Assembly (NCBI GenBank): GCA_965202675.1
Contig: OZ241842.1
Location: forward strand, 682,001-746,000
Length of the DNA stretch: 64,000 bases
Reading direction: 5' to 3'
DNA from: CATQHD01 sp965202675
Lineage (GTDB): Bacteria > Actinomycetota > Acidimicrobiia > Spongiisociales > Spongiisociaceae
Shown here: positions 1-8,466 of the stretch, one piece after another
Position numbering within the stretch: the stretch's first letter is position 1
Layout of the letters: the number at the start of each line of letters is the position of its first letter
Translations under genes and position numbers: made by a program
The notes under the pieces: model-generated
The model's input: the letters and a program-made list of their open reading frames with translations, nothing else
Told to the model about the DNA's origin: nothing
Databases searched by the model: none

Positions 1-1
1 C

Positions 2-1363
2 AGCATCAGGGTGGCCGACCTGACCCTCTCGATGATCCCCGGGCCCTACGACCTGGCGGCCTACCGGGGGGCGGCCCGCTGCGCGGTAACCAACAAGACC
101 CCAACCGGCACCTACCGGGCGCCCGGGCGCTTCGAGTCCAGCTTCGTCCGCGAGCGGCTGGTGGACCTGTTCGCGGCCGAGATCGGCATGGACCCCGTCG
201 AGGTGCGCCGCCGGAACCTGATCCGCCCCTCCCAGATCCCCTACTCCCGGCCCCTGTCCTCGACCGGCGAACCCATGCTGTTCGGCGACGGCGACTTTCC
301 CGCCGTCCTCGACAAGCTGGTGGGCGCCTTCGACCGGGCGGACCTGGAGCGCCGCCGGGCGGCCGGGGAGAAGGTCGGCGCCGGGGTGGCGGTGTTCATG
401 GAGAAGTCCGGCCTGGGCCCCTGGGAAACCGGGTCGATCGAGGTGGACCCCGACGGCCTGGTGCGGGTGCGGTCGGGCGGCTCGTCGGTCGGCCAGGGCA
501 TCCGCACCGCCCTGGCCCAGATCGTCGCCGACCGCCTGGAGATCGACCACTCGAAGGTGCGGGTGGAGCTGCTCGACACCGACCGCACCCCCTACGGGAC
601 GGGAAGCTACGCCAGCCGCTCCACCGTCACCGCCGGCAGCGCCCTGGTCCGGGCCGCCGACGAGGTGGTGGCCCTGGCCAAGCAGGTGGCGGCGGTGGAG
701 CTCGAGGCCGACGCCGCGGACCTGGAATACCGCGCCGGGCGGGTGAGCGTGTCGGGGTCGCCCTCCTTCGGCCTGTCCATCTTCGAGGCCGCCGCCCGGC
801 TCCATCCCGCCTCGGCCCGGCGGTACGGGCGGGACCGCCCCGGGCTGGCCGCCTCCGCCGTCTTCGACGTGGAACGGGTGGTGTACCCGTGCGGCGCCCA
901 CCTGGCGGTGGCGCGGGTCGATCCGGAGACGGGGATGGTGACCGTCGAGCGGTTGATCCTCAGCTACGACATCGGCCGGGCGGTCAACCCGATGCTGGCG
1001 GCCGGCCAGATGGAGGGCGGGGCGGTGCAGGCGGTCGGCGGCGCCCTGTACGAGCAGTTCGCCTACGACGAGGACGGCAACCCCCTGTGCGCCTCGTTCA
1101 TGGACTACCTGCTGCCCACCCTCGCCGAGACCCCCGAGATGGAAACGATGATCTTCGAGGACGCCCCCACCGACACCAACCCCCTGGGCCTGAAGGGCGC
1201 CGGCGAGGGCGGCGTCCCCGGCGTAGCCGCCGCCGTCGCCGCCGCCGTGGAACAGGCCCTGGGCCGCCCCGGCCTGGTCACCGAGCTGCCGATAGCCCCT
1301 GAAAGCCTGATAAATCACGGGAATGACAAAAAAATCCCGCCGGATCCCCCGCAAGGGTATTGA
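2..1363 (+). CDS. Xanthine dehydrogenase/aldehyde oxidase family molybdopterin-binding subunit (5' end outside window)
   Basis: This is the C-terminal part of a large (Mo-cofactor) subunit of the xanthine dehydrogenase/CO dehydrogenase/aldehyde oxidase family. These enzymes hydroxylate purines, aldehydes or related heterocycles together with FAD and 2Fe-2S subunits. The reading frame is open to the left edge, so the first GTG at 11 is probably internal. Visible family signatures are TYRAPGRFESSFVRE (substrate and cofactor-loop region), MDPVEVRRRNL, SVGQGIRTALAQI and the C-terminal GLKGAGEGG segment that ends with the catalytic glutamate region. Roughly the last 450 residues are present; full-length relatives are about 750-800. 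The small subunits are not in the window, but MoxR/VWA genes of the kind that mature such enzymes lie at 21.6-23.7 kb. The substrate cannot be assigned. The stop codon overlaps the -35 box of a promoter that begins the next element. Confidence 0.85.
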   Translation, partial: SIRVADLTLSMIPGPYDLAAYRGAARCAVTNKTPTGTYRAPGRFESSFVRERLVDLFAAEIGMDPVEVRRRNLIRPSQIPYSRPLSSTGEPMLFGDGDFPAVLDKLVGAFDRADLERRRAAGEKVGAGVAVFMEKSGLGPWETGSIEVDPDGLVRVRSGGSSVGQGIRTALAQIVADRLEIDHSKVRVELLDTDRTPYGTGSYASRSTVTAGSALVRAADEVVALAKQVAAVELEADAADLEYRAGRVSVSGSPSFGLSIFEAAARLHPASARRYGRDRPGLAASAVFDVERVVYPCGAHLAVARVDPETGMVTVERLILSYDIGRAVNPMLAAGQMEGGAVQAVGGALYEQFAYDEDGNPLCASFMDYLLPTLAETPEMETMIFEDAPTDTNPLGLKGAGEGGVPGVAAAVAAAVEQALGRPGLVTELPIAPESLINHGNDKKIPPDPPQGY

Positions 1364-1388
1364 CTATGTCGCACCGATGCCGGATAAT
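1360..1388 (+). promoter_or_regulatory. Sigma-70-like promoter, TTGACT-N17-GATAAT
   Basis: A -35 box TTGACT (1360-1365) and a -10 box GATAAT (1383-1388) are separated by exactly 17 bases. The -35 overlaps the stop codon of the upstream gene. The same -35/17/-10 arrangement stands at the head of three other related loci in this window (29.27, 38.46 and 56.35 kb). No protein gene follows on this strand, so the product would be a non-coding transcript. Confidence 0.55.
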
Positions 1389-1610
1389 GAAGAAGCCAAA
1401 GCACCTCCGGTCCGCCGGGCCCGCAGACCGAGACAGGGATCATCCTCCGAACGCGGCCCTGCCGGGTACTGACCAAACGCGTCCGGATCCATGGTGGCGG
1501 CGGTGGGGGCCGGGCCCGCGAAGCGGGGCGCGGGGGCGGCGTTTTTCGCGTTCTTGCCGGGGTTCTTGAGGTGGGATAGGGCTTGACCAGGGGGTTCGGA
1601 GGATGCTCGG
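1389..1610 (+). ncRNA. Candidate structured RNA or repeat, copy R1
   Basis: This is a non-coding stretch downstream of a good promoter. It shares ordered blocks with the copy at 56.4-56.65 kb: a hairpin with a GCGAAGC apex near 1518-1530, a G-rich block, the motif TTTTCGCG near 1542-1550, and a CTTGAMCAGGGG block near 1582-1592. The apex stem differs between copies (CCCGC/GCGGG here, CCCGGC/GCCGGG at 56.5 kb) but pairs in both, which argues for selection on RNA structure. It is the most diverged of the four copies. It could instead be a mobile or decayed repeat. Nothing else is recognisable up to the gene end at 1812. Confidence 0.4.
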
Positions 1611-1811
1611 ATAGGGGATGCTTTTGCCGTTTCCGGCGGCGGGCGCAACGCGAGGCGGTCAAAGACTCGGTGTCCACCGCGGTCAGGTCGGCTTCCGACG
1701 GCGCCGCCGGGACTCGACCCCCGACCAGAGGACACCCAGAACCGGTAGATCCCTGCGTTGCTCCGATCGCGCCCGGCATTCCCCGGCCCCGCCTCGGGCC
1801 GACGGGTTCGG

Positions 1812-4800
1812 TCAGCCGGCGGGGAGCTGGGCGGCGGGGGCTCGGTCGATGGCCCTGACGAAGTAAGACGCCATCTGCGCCCGGGTTACGGGCTGGCCGG
1901 GGCAGTAGTTGAGCGGGCCGGTGGAACACCCCCGGGTAACACCCGCCCTGTACAAACCCTCGATTGCCCGCACTACGGAGGGGTCGGCGTCCTGGGCGTC
2001 CTGGAAGAGGCCTTCGGGCTCGGCGGCTGCTTCCAGATGGGGGAAGGCGGCGATCATCATGACGGCCATATCCGCCCGGGTTACCACCCCGCCGGGGTTG
2101 AACACGCCCCCGGGGGCGGCGAACGCGCCTACCGAGATCACCCAGTCGGCGTAGGTGCGGAACCAGGCGTCGTCGGCTACGTCGGACAGCTCCGACCGGG
2201 CGGGGGCCTGGATGGTCCAGCGCTGCGACACCGCCCGGTACAGGAACGCGGCCATCTGCCGTCGGGTGATGTGGGCCGAGGGGCAGAACAGGGTGGGGTC
2301 GACGGCGCTGCATCCGAGGGTGATCTGCCATTGGGCGATGCGCTCGGTGTTGGTTTGGTGGACGCTGCCGTCTTCGTCGCAGAACCGGCCGACGCACGCC
2401 GGGGCCGGGGGGTCGGGGGGTGCGGCGCCTACCCCGCCGCTGCCGCCCCCGCCATCGGGCAACGCACCACCCCCGCCGCTGCCGCCCCCGCCGCCGGGCA
2501 ACGCACCACCCCCGCCGCTGCCGCCCCCGCCGCCGGGCAACGCACCACCCCCGCCGCTGCCGCCCCCGCCGCCGGGCAACGCACCACCCCCGCCGCTGCC
2601 GCCCCCGCCGCCGGGCAACGCACCACCCCCGCCGCTGCCGCCCCCGCTTCCATCGCCGGGAGCTGGAGGAGCGCCGCCGCGGCTTCCGCTGCCGGTGTTG
2701 GGCGGGGGAGCTGCGTCGTTGTCGATGAGGCTTATCCGAGAGTCGACTACCCGGTAGGTGTTGCCCCCGGCGGTAACATCGCCGCCCTCGAACCGCAGCG
2801 CTTCCTCGCTCTCGGGCACACTGTCGTCGTTCATCACCACAGTCAGGTCAGCCGACCCGGAACTCTCGCCCTCGGGGATTCGGATCGCCATGTGGTACCC
2901 GAGCGGCGGCTGCGGGTACTGACCCGAGTAGATAACCCAGTAGTCATCCCACGCTCGGAAAGAAGAAGGCCCTTCGTACACACGAGGGAGGGCGCCGCCG
3001 CGCTCGTTCAGCCTCCCCTGGGCGTCGACGCCCCATGCGTTGATCCCGATCGTCAGACCCCCCGGAGGCGCGGCCCCCGACGCCAGGGACGCGGTAACCC
3101 GAACAGTCACCTCACCGGCGTCCTCACCCAACGAGGACTGGGTTCCCGGCGTGTCCGCGTCGGCGTCCACGGTCAAACCCACTCCGAAGCGGGCGTCTAC
3201 GATTCCGATGCTGGCGCCGAACACGGTTACCGCCGGAACAGACTCGGTCCGGTCCACTAAGTTCTCATCTACCACGGCGACCGCCGAACCGCCAAACGAA
3301 ACCGACCCAACGGTCAGCGTCCCCTTCTCTAAGTTCTCATCGGCGGTGTCCGCAGCCGCCGTCAACGTAAAGGTTGCGCTGCCGCGTACCGCTCTCGCCG
3401 GGATGGTGACCGTAATCTGGTTCCCTTTCGCGTCGGTGGTGAAATCACCGGACGCCCCCAGCACCGCCCCATTGGCGCCGCCGCCCGAAGCCACCGTAAC
3501 CGTCACATCCGTAGCGGCGGTCAGCGCCGACTGCGCCCCGAAGAAACCGGCGGTAACCGTAACCGTCTCCGACGTTCCTTCCACTACCGTCGACGGGCTT
3601 ACCCCCAGGTCGATGTCATTGTCTTCGTCGTCCACCACCAGATCCGCGGCCGGGATCGCCGGATACCCGGCCGGCGCCTCCGCCGTAAACCGGATCGTCT
3701 CGTCCCCCTCCACCAGATAATCTTCCCAAGCATCAATCAAAATATAACCCGACGAACCCGTCGTATCCCCGGCGGCGATTGTTACTGTTGTGCTGTCAGC
3801 CGACGTCCGGTAATCAGCCCTGTTGCCCTTGACCGCGGTGCTTCCCTCAGCCCCGACCGTTACAGCCACGCTCACCTGCTCAGCAACAGCCGCCGACGCT
3901 GTCGCCGTTGCACGCACCCGTTTGCTCCTGCCCTCTTCAACCGACGTAACCGCCGCCCCGTCGGTGAGGCTCAACACAATAGACGGCTTCTCGCCGTTGC
4001 CTTCGTTGTCGGCGGCGGGCGGCGGGGTGGTGCCGCCGCTGTCGGCCGGGGGCGCACCGCCGTTGCTTCCGCCGCCGTCGGCGGGCGGCGGGGTGGCGCC
4101 GTCGTTGTCTATGAGCCTCACCTGCGCGTCGACTACCCGGTAGGTGTTGCCCCCGGCGGTAACATCGCCGCCCGTGAACCGCAGCGTTTCCTCGTCCTCG
4201 GCCACCCGGTCGTCGTTCATCACCACAGTCATGTCAGCCGACCCGGAACTCTCACCCTGGGGGATCCGGACCGCCAGGTAGTGACCGGGCGGCGGCTTCG
4301 GGGACTGACCCGACGGGTAGATAGCCCAATAGTCATCCCCCTCTCGAAAAGAAGAAGGCCCTCTGTACACACGACGGAGGGCGCCGCCGCGCTCGTTCAG
4401 CCTCCCCCGGGCGTCCCAGCCCCACGCGCTCACCCCGATCGTCAAACCCCCGGACGGCGCGGTCCCCGACCCCAGGGACGCGGTAACCCGAACAGTCACC
4501 TCACCGGCGTCCTCGCCCAACGAGGACTGTACCCCCGCCGTGTCCGCGTCGGCGTCCACAGTCAAACCCACACCAAGGTCGGCGTCTACGATTCCGATCC
4601 TGGCCTCGTTCACGGTTACCGCCGACCCGCCCACCGAAGCCGAACCGGTCAGCTTCCCCACCTCGAAGTTCTCATCGGCGGTGTCCGCAGCCGCGGTAAC
4701 CGTGAACGCAACGCTGCCGATTATCTCCCCCGCCGGGATGGTAACCGTAAACTGATTTCCCGTCGCGTCGGTGGTGAAATCACCGGACGGCCCCAGCACC

Positions 4801-5498
4801 GCCCCGTCGGGGCCGTCACCCGAAGCAATCGTAACCGTCACATCCGCAGCAGCAGCCAGAACCGAAGAACCGCCCCGGAAACCAGCGTTAACCGTAATCG
4901 TCTCCGCCGTTCCTTCCACCACCCGCGTCGGGAACATCCGCAGTCCGATATGATCGTCTGCGTCGTCAACCACCAGATCCGCCGCCGGAATCGCCGAATA
5001 CCCGGCCGGCGCCTCCGCCGTAAACCGGATCGTCTCATCCCCCTCCACCAGATAATCATCAAAAGCGTAAATCCGGATTTCACCCGAAGAACCCGACGTA
5101 TCCCCGGCGGCAATCGTCACCGTTGTGCTGTCCACCGACGTCCGATAATCACCGTCACCACGTCCCCCGCGCCCCTTGTCCGCGGTGCCCCCCGCAGCCC
5201 CGACAGTTACAGCCACGCTCACCTGCTCCGCAACAGCCGCCGACGCCGTCGCCACCACCCGTATCCGCGACCGACGGTCCTCTATAATCGACGTAACAGC
5301 CTCCTGCGTCCACTCTCCATCGGTCAAACCCACCGGGGTCCAACTCGGCGCGGTGAAACTCAACGCAATAGTCGGCAAGGCCGGCGTCGTCGTCTCCGCT
5401 GCCGCCTCCCCCAAACCCCCCGGCGCCAACACCGCCGCCGCCAACACCGCGGCCAACCCCACCCGGGCCGCCGCCCCGCCCTTCTTATATCTACTCAC
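1812..5498 (-). CDS. Secreted Calx-beta repeat protein with Gly-rich linker and C-terminal SLH-like modules
   Basis: This is a predicted surface protein of about 1228 residues. The chosen start is GTG at 5498, preceded by AGGGAGG; the longer frame from 5540 has no better signal. A basic n-region and an Ala/Leu-rich core form a signal peptide of about 35 residues. Two long tandem units of about 445 residues follow, each with Calx-beta-like strands (acidic turns such as YLVEGDETIRF, and VVDDEDN). Next come Pro/Gly linkers, five 13-residue GGGGS-type units, and three SLH-like modules containing Cys (e.g. GRFCDEDGS, TRRQMAAFLYRAV, CPGQPVTRAQMASYFVRA). Calx-beta domains bind Ca2+ and serve adhesion, and the end modules probably anchor the protein to the envelope. 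Equivalent end modules occur in the proteins at 11.7 and 33.1 kb. Its promoter contains a homopolymer. Confidence 0.8.
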   Translation of the reverse strand: MSRYKKGGAAARVGLAAVLAAAVLAPGGLGEAAAETTTPALPTIALSFTAPSWTPVGLTDGEWTQEAVTSIIEDRRSRIRVVATASAAVAEQVSVAVTVGAAGGTADKGRGGRGDGDYRTSVDSTTVTIAAGDTSGSSGEIRIYAFDDYLVEGDETIRFTAEAPAGYSAIPAADLVVDDADDHIGLRMFPTRVVEGTAETITVNAGFRGGSSVLAAAADVTVTIASGDGPDGAVLGPSGDFTTDATGNQFTVTIPAGEIIGSVAFTVTAAADTADENFEVGKLTGSASVGGSAVTVNEARIGIVDADLGVGLTVDADADTAGVQSSLGEDAGEVTVRVTASLGSGTAPSGGLTIGVSAWGWDARGRLNERGGALRRVYRGPSSFREGDDYWAIYPSGQSPKPPPGHYLAVRIPQGESSGSADMTVVMNDDRVAEDEETLRFTGGDVTAGGNTYRVVDAQVRLIDNDGATPPPADGGGSNGGAPPADSGGTTPPPAADNEGNGEKPSIVLSLTDGAAVTSVEEGRSKRVRATATASAAVAEQVSVAVTVGAEGSTAVKGNRADYRTSADSTTVTIAAGDTTGSSGYILIDAWEDYLVEGDETIRFTAEAPAGYPAIPAADLVVDDEDNDIDLGVSPSTVVEGTSETVTVTAGFFGAQSALTAATDVTVTVASGGGANGAVLGASGDFTTDAKGNQITVTIPARAVRGSATFTLTAAADTADENLEKGTLTVGSVSFGGSAVAVVDENLVDRTESVPAVTVFGASIGIVDARFGVGLTVDADADTPGTQSSLGEDAGEVTVRVTASLASGAAPPGGLTIGINAWGVDAQGRLNERGGALPRVYEGPSSFRAWDDYWVIYSGQYPQPPLGYHMAIRIPEGESSGSADLTVVMNDDSVPESEEALRFEGGDVTAGGNTYRVVDSRISLIDNDAAPPPNTGSGSRGGAPPAPGDGSGGGSGGGGALPGGGGGSGGGGALPGGGGGSGGGGALPGGGGGSGGGGALPGGGGGSGGGGALPDGGGGSGGVGAAPPDPPAPACVGRFCDEDGSVHQTNTERIAQWQITLGCSAVDPTLFCPSAHITRRQMAAFLYRAVSQRWTIQAPARSELSDVADDAWFRTYADWVISVGAFAAPGGVFNPGGVVTRADMAVMMIAAFPHLEAAAEPEGLFQDAQDADPSVVRAIEGLYRAGVTRGCSTGPLNYCPGQPVTRAQMASYFVRAIDRAPAAQLPAG
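2464..2649 (-). repeat. 39-bp tandem repeat encoding Gly-rich linker
   Basis: Nearly identical 39-bp units begin at 2464, 2503, 2542, 2581 and 2620, and a degenerate unit precedes them. Each encodes 13 residues of the type GGGGSGGGGALPG. They sit between the Calx-beta part and the SLH-like part of the surface protein, so copy-number change would alter linker length without breaking the frame (39 is divisible by 3). Confidence 0.9.
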
Positions 5499-5586
5499 CG
5501 CAGCCTCCCTCCCGAAGCCGCCCGCCGCCCGGGTCAACACAGACGATCAACTCGCCGACCGGGGCGGGCAGATAATCGATCTCCTC

Positions 5587-5630
5587 ATCAGATGCTACCC
5601 CCCCCCCCATCAGATGCTACCCCCCCCCCC
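5587..5630 (-). repeat. 22-bp tandem duplication with two C11 (G11 on coding strand) tracts
   Basis: Two copies of a 22-bp unit (ATCAGATGCTA followed by eleven C) lie end to end, with C runs at 5598-5608 and 5620-5630. On the strand of the downstream gene these are G11 runs. They lie 90-140 bp upstream of the GTG start at 5498, inside its promoter region. Confidence 0.85.
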
Positions 5631-5644
5631 GCAGGATTTGTCAA
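5614..5644 (-). promoter_or_regulatory. Putative promoter with poly-G spacer for the Calx-beta surface gene
   Basis: On the minus strand a perfect -35 box TTGACA (5644-5639) is followed 19 bases later by TAGCAT (5619-5614). The spacer consists of eight ordinary bases plus the G11 run. The optimum spacer is about 17, so loss of two G would give an ideal promoter and gain or loss of single G should tune strength. Homopolymers between -35 and -10 are a known route to phase variation in other bacteria. That this applies here is inference. Confidence 0.5.
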
Positions 5645-5740
5645 CCCTTAGTTTACCTCGACAACCCGGTAAATAGCCCACAGATGCAACTCCGGCTCAC
5701 TCACACCAGCATACAGCGGCATCAGCGGCGCACCGGCCGG

Positions 5741-7339
5741 TCAGGCGGCGTCGGAGCGCCAGGCGACCTCGCCGCCGACGATGGTCATGGAAGGGAGCGT
5801 CTCGGCCAGCTCGTCGGGGGGGAGCGGGCGCGGATCACGGGGCAGGACCGTGAAGTCGGCCAGGAAGCCGGGGGCGATCCGGCCCCGATAGGCACCCTCG
5901 CCGTCGGCCTCGGCGGGCCAACTGGTCATCATGGCGGCCGCCTCGTCGAAGCCGATTCCCTCCTCCGGCCCCCACGCGTTGCCGTCCGCGTCGACCCGGT
6001 AGACGGCGGCGGCGGCCGCCGCCGTCGGAGAGGCGTCGGGTATAACCGGGGTGTCGGAGCTGTGGATCGGCTTCAGCCCGGCGTCGATCCAGGTGCGCAG
6101 CGGGTACATCTCCGCCAACCGCCTCTCCCCCAGCGCGGCGAGGAAGTCGGGGGCGCGCAGCCTCAGGAAGGAGAGCTGGGGAACGGGAACGATCCCCGCT
6201 TCCCGCATCGCCCCCAGCGCGGCGGGCGAAGTCAGGCAGCAGTGCTCGATCCGGTGGGGCCGCATACGGCCGGCGGGCGGGTGGGCCGCCAGCAGCCCCG
6301 CCGCGGCCTCCACCGCCGCGTCGCCGATGGCGTGGACGCACATCTGCCAGCCGATCCCGGCGCCCTTGCGGACGGCCTCCTCCATCTCCCCCGCGTCGGT
6401 CATCGAACCGGACGAACCCGTGTCCGAATAGGGGGCGGACATACAGGCGCTCCGCGGCCCGAAGGCCCCGTCCGCGAACAGCTTGGCGCCGCCGATCCGG
6501 AAGTTGTGGGCGCCGACGCCGGGCGCCAGACCCAGATCGCCGGCGGCGTCGAGCAGCTCGGCCCGGATCATGGAGGTGAACCGGAGCCGCAGGGCGCGGC
6601 GGCGGCTCAGCCGGAGGAAGGCGGCCACCTCCTCGCCGGGCCGCGACATGGTGAGCGGCGCGGCGTTGGTGACGTAGGTGAACCCCAGCGACAGGAAGTA
6701 GTCGGCCGCCAGCTCCACGGCCTGCTCGTCCTCCTCGTCCGACCAGGGCGGGATAACGGGGTCAAGCAGCCGCCGGGCTCCATCGAGCAGCTCGCCTGCC
6801 GGGGCGCCGCCCTCGTCCCGGACGATCTCGCCGTCCGGCGGGTCGGGGGTTCCGGGGCCGATCCCGGCCGCCTCCAGGGCCGCATGGTTGGCAACCCGGC
6901 GGTGGAAATCGAAGCTGTCGAGCACCGCGCACCGCCCGTCGGGCAGGTCGAGCTCGGCGGCCGTGGGCGCCCGGCCCTCGGCCAGGCGGGCGGGGTCGTA
7001 GCCCCGGCCCTTGATCCAGCGGCCGGGCGGCAGGCGGCGGTGGGCGGCGCGCACCAGCGCCGCGATCTCCCGCACCGACGACACGTCGGAGGGCCAGCAC
7101 GGCACGCCCATCCTCGACCGGCCGTAGTTGACCGCGTGGACGTGGCTGTCGGCAAAGCCGGGGTAGACCGTCCCCCCGCCGAGGTCGATCACCTCGGCCC
7201 CCGGCGCCGCCGCGCCCCGGACGTCGGCGAGGGACGGCCCCAGGGCGCGGATCCGCCCTCCAACGACTGCGGCCGCCCGGATGGGGCGGCCGCAGTCGGT
7301 TACGAAAGACCCGTTCGCGAAGACGCGATCAGGGGTCAA
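5741..7339 (-). CDS. YtcJ-like metal-dependent amidohydrolase (amidohydrolase family 3)
   Basis: A 532-residue amidohydrolase. The metal site begins with ADSHVH (HxH at about residues 66-68). Further metal or active-site regions are GGAKLFADGA (carrying the Lys), VHAIGD, HRIEHC and HSSDTPV. The C-terminal GFLADFTVLPRDP is typical of the family. TTG is taken as start because it directly follows the TGA of the upstream binding-protein gene (TGATTG), which suggests translational coupling. It is the last gene of a four-gene unit (ATPase, permease, binding protein, hydrolase), so it probably cleaves the imported compound, likely an amide, imide or cyclic N-compound. The family is too broad to name a substrate. 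Confidence 0.85.
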   Translation of the reverse strand: MTPDRVFANGSFVTDCGRPIRAAAVVGGRIRALGPSLADVRGAAAPGAEVIDLGGGTVYPGFADSHVHAVNYGRSRMGVPCWPSDVSSVREIAALVRAAHRRLPPGRWIKGRGYDPARLAEGRAPTAAELDLPDGRCAVLDSFDFHRRVANHAALEAAGIGPGTPDPPDGEIVRDEGGAPAGELLDGARRLLDPVIPPWSDEEDEQAVELAADYFLSLGFTYVTNAAPLTMSRPGEEVAAFLRLSRRRALRLRFTSMIRAELLDAAGDLGLAPGVGAHNFRIGGAKLFADGAFGPRSACMSAPYSDTGSSGSMTDAGEMEEAVRKGAGIGWQMCVHAIGDAAVEAAAGLLAAHPPAGRMRPHRIEHCCLTSPAALGAMREAGIVPVPQLSFLRLRAPDFLAALGERRLAEMYPLRTWIDAGLKPIHSSDTPVIPDASPTAAAAAAVYRVDADGNAWGPEEGIGFDEAAAMMTSWPAEADGEGAYRGRIAPGFLADFTVLPRDPRPLPPDELAETLPSMTIVGGEVAWRSDAA

Positions 7340-8416
7340 TCAGCAGTCGGTGGGCAGGGCGTTGGCCAAGGCGACGATCTCCGCCTGGTCGAAGTCGTTG
7401 ATCTGGTCGAGCAGATCGTCGATCACGTACTGGCCCATGTCGAGCTGCTGGTTGAGCACCCCTCCCTGGATGAAAATGTTCACGTAGGTGTTCCACCCGG
7501 CCGCGTCCAGGAAACCGAACCGGTACGAGCCGCCCTGCTGAGGGGCGGTGGTGATCTCGATCACGGCCGCCAACCCTTCGCGCCCGGCCTGCTCGTCGAC
7601 GAACTCCTCGGGGATGTGCTCTTTCAGGATGCACACCGCGCCGTCCAGGTTCGTATAGGCCACCAGCTGGCCCTTGGCAGTCGCCCGCCCGAGCCCGATC
7701 AGCAGATCGTCGTCGTTCCTGGTCTCCTCGGTGGCCAACAGCCCCTCGGCCGGAAGGGTGTCCAACGAGGAGGGTGCAACCGACACGGTTTCCAGACCGG
7801 TCGCGTTCATCGCGGCGATGTCGGACTTGGCAGATGAATAGGCCTGGATGCGGTCGTTGTCCAAGGCCGCCTTGACGCTCGGAGCATCGACGCCGACCTC
7901 GATGATCTGCACGTCGGTGTCCGGGTCCAGCCCGGCGTCGACCAGCAGCGCCCGCACCAGGGGCACCTCGCCCCCGGCCAGCTCGGAGATCCCGATCGCC
8001 TGTCCGGCCAGGCCCGCGATGCTGGAGATGCTCGAACCCGTCGGCACCACCACGTCGAACACCTCGCCGTAGGCGTAGGTGAAGAACGGGTACAGACCGG
8101 CGCCGGCCTCGATGGCGGGGAGCATCGCCCCCGGCACGCCCATGCCGGCGACGGCGTTGTTGGCCGCCAATATCTGGGCCACGTCGGAGGATCCGCCTGT
8201 GCCCTGCAGGTTCACATCGAGGCCTTCGTCCGTGTAGAAACCCTGGTCGAGGGCTATCCAGTATCCGTAGCCGAAGCCGCTCGTGGTCGAGAGAGCCAGG
8301 TCTACAGACTGAAGCTCCTCCGAATCGTCCCCGCAGGCCGCCGCGATCATCGCCAATACGACGGTGACCGCCAGCAGAGCCGGCCAGGGTCTGGTCCAAC
8401 GGGTGGTGGGTTGCAT
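7340..8416 (-). CDS. NMT1/THI5-like ABC transporter substrate-binding lipoprotein
   Basis: A 358-residue lipoprotein. ATG at 8416 is chosen because AGGAGGAGAGGAAG precedes it; the upstream frame to 8470 lacks a site. The signal peptide ends in a lipobox (IAAAC, Cys at about residue 29). The mature part has the NMT1/SsuA fold pattern: FGYGYWIALDQGFYTDEGLDVNL near the N-terminus, then VAQILAANNAVAGMGVPGA. It would deliver a small organic ligand to the adjacent permease. The CCCFC motif of Thi5-like proteins is absent, so thiamine-precursor transport is not supported. The ligand is unknown; the neighbouring amidohydrolase hints at a nitrogen-containing compound. Confidence 0.85.
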   Translation of the reverse strand: MQPTTRWTRPWPALLAVTVVLAMIAAACGDDSEELQSVDLALSTTSGFGYGYWIALDQGFYTDEGLDVNLQGTGGSSDVAQILAANNAVAGMGVPGAMLPAIEAGAGLYPFFTYAYGEVFDVVVPTGSSISSIAGLAGQAIGISELAGGEVPLVRALLVDAGLDPDTDVQIIEVGVDAPSVKAALDNDRIQAYSSAKSDIAAMNATGLETVSVAPSSLDTLPAEGLLATEETRNDDDLLIGLGRATAKGQLVAYTNLDGAVCILKEHIPEEFVDEQAGREGLAAVIEITTAPQQGGSYRFGFLDAAGWNTYVNIFIQGGVLNQQLDMGQYVIDDLLDQINDFDQAEIVALANALPTDC

Positions 8417-8466
8417 CTTCCTCTCCTCCTTGTCTCGGCGGGCGGGGCGCCCGCGATGGATATTAA

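Noticed and set aside
1758..3260. Long plus-strand open frame opposite the Calx-beta gene
   Set aside because: Shadow frame: its sequence is the complement of the Gly-rich and Calx-beta coding repeats, with no start site or domain.
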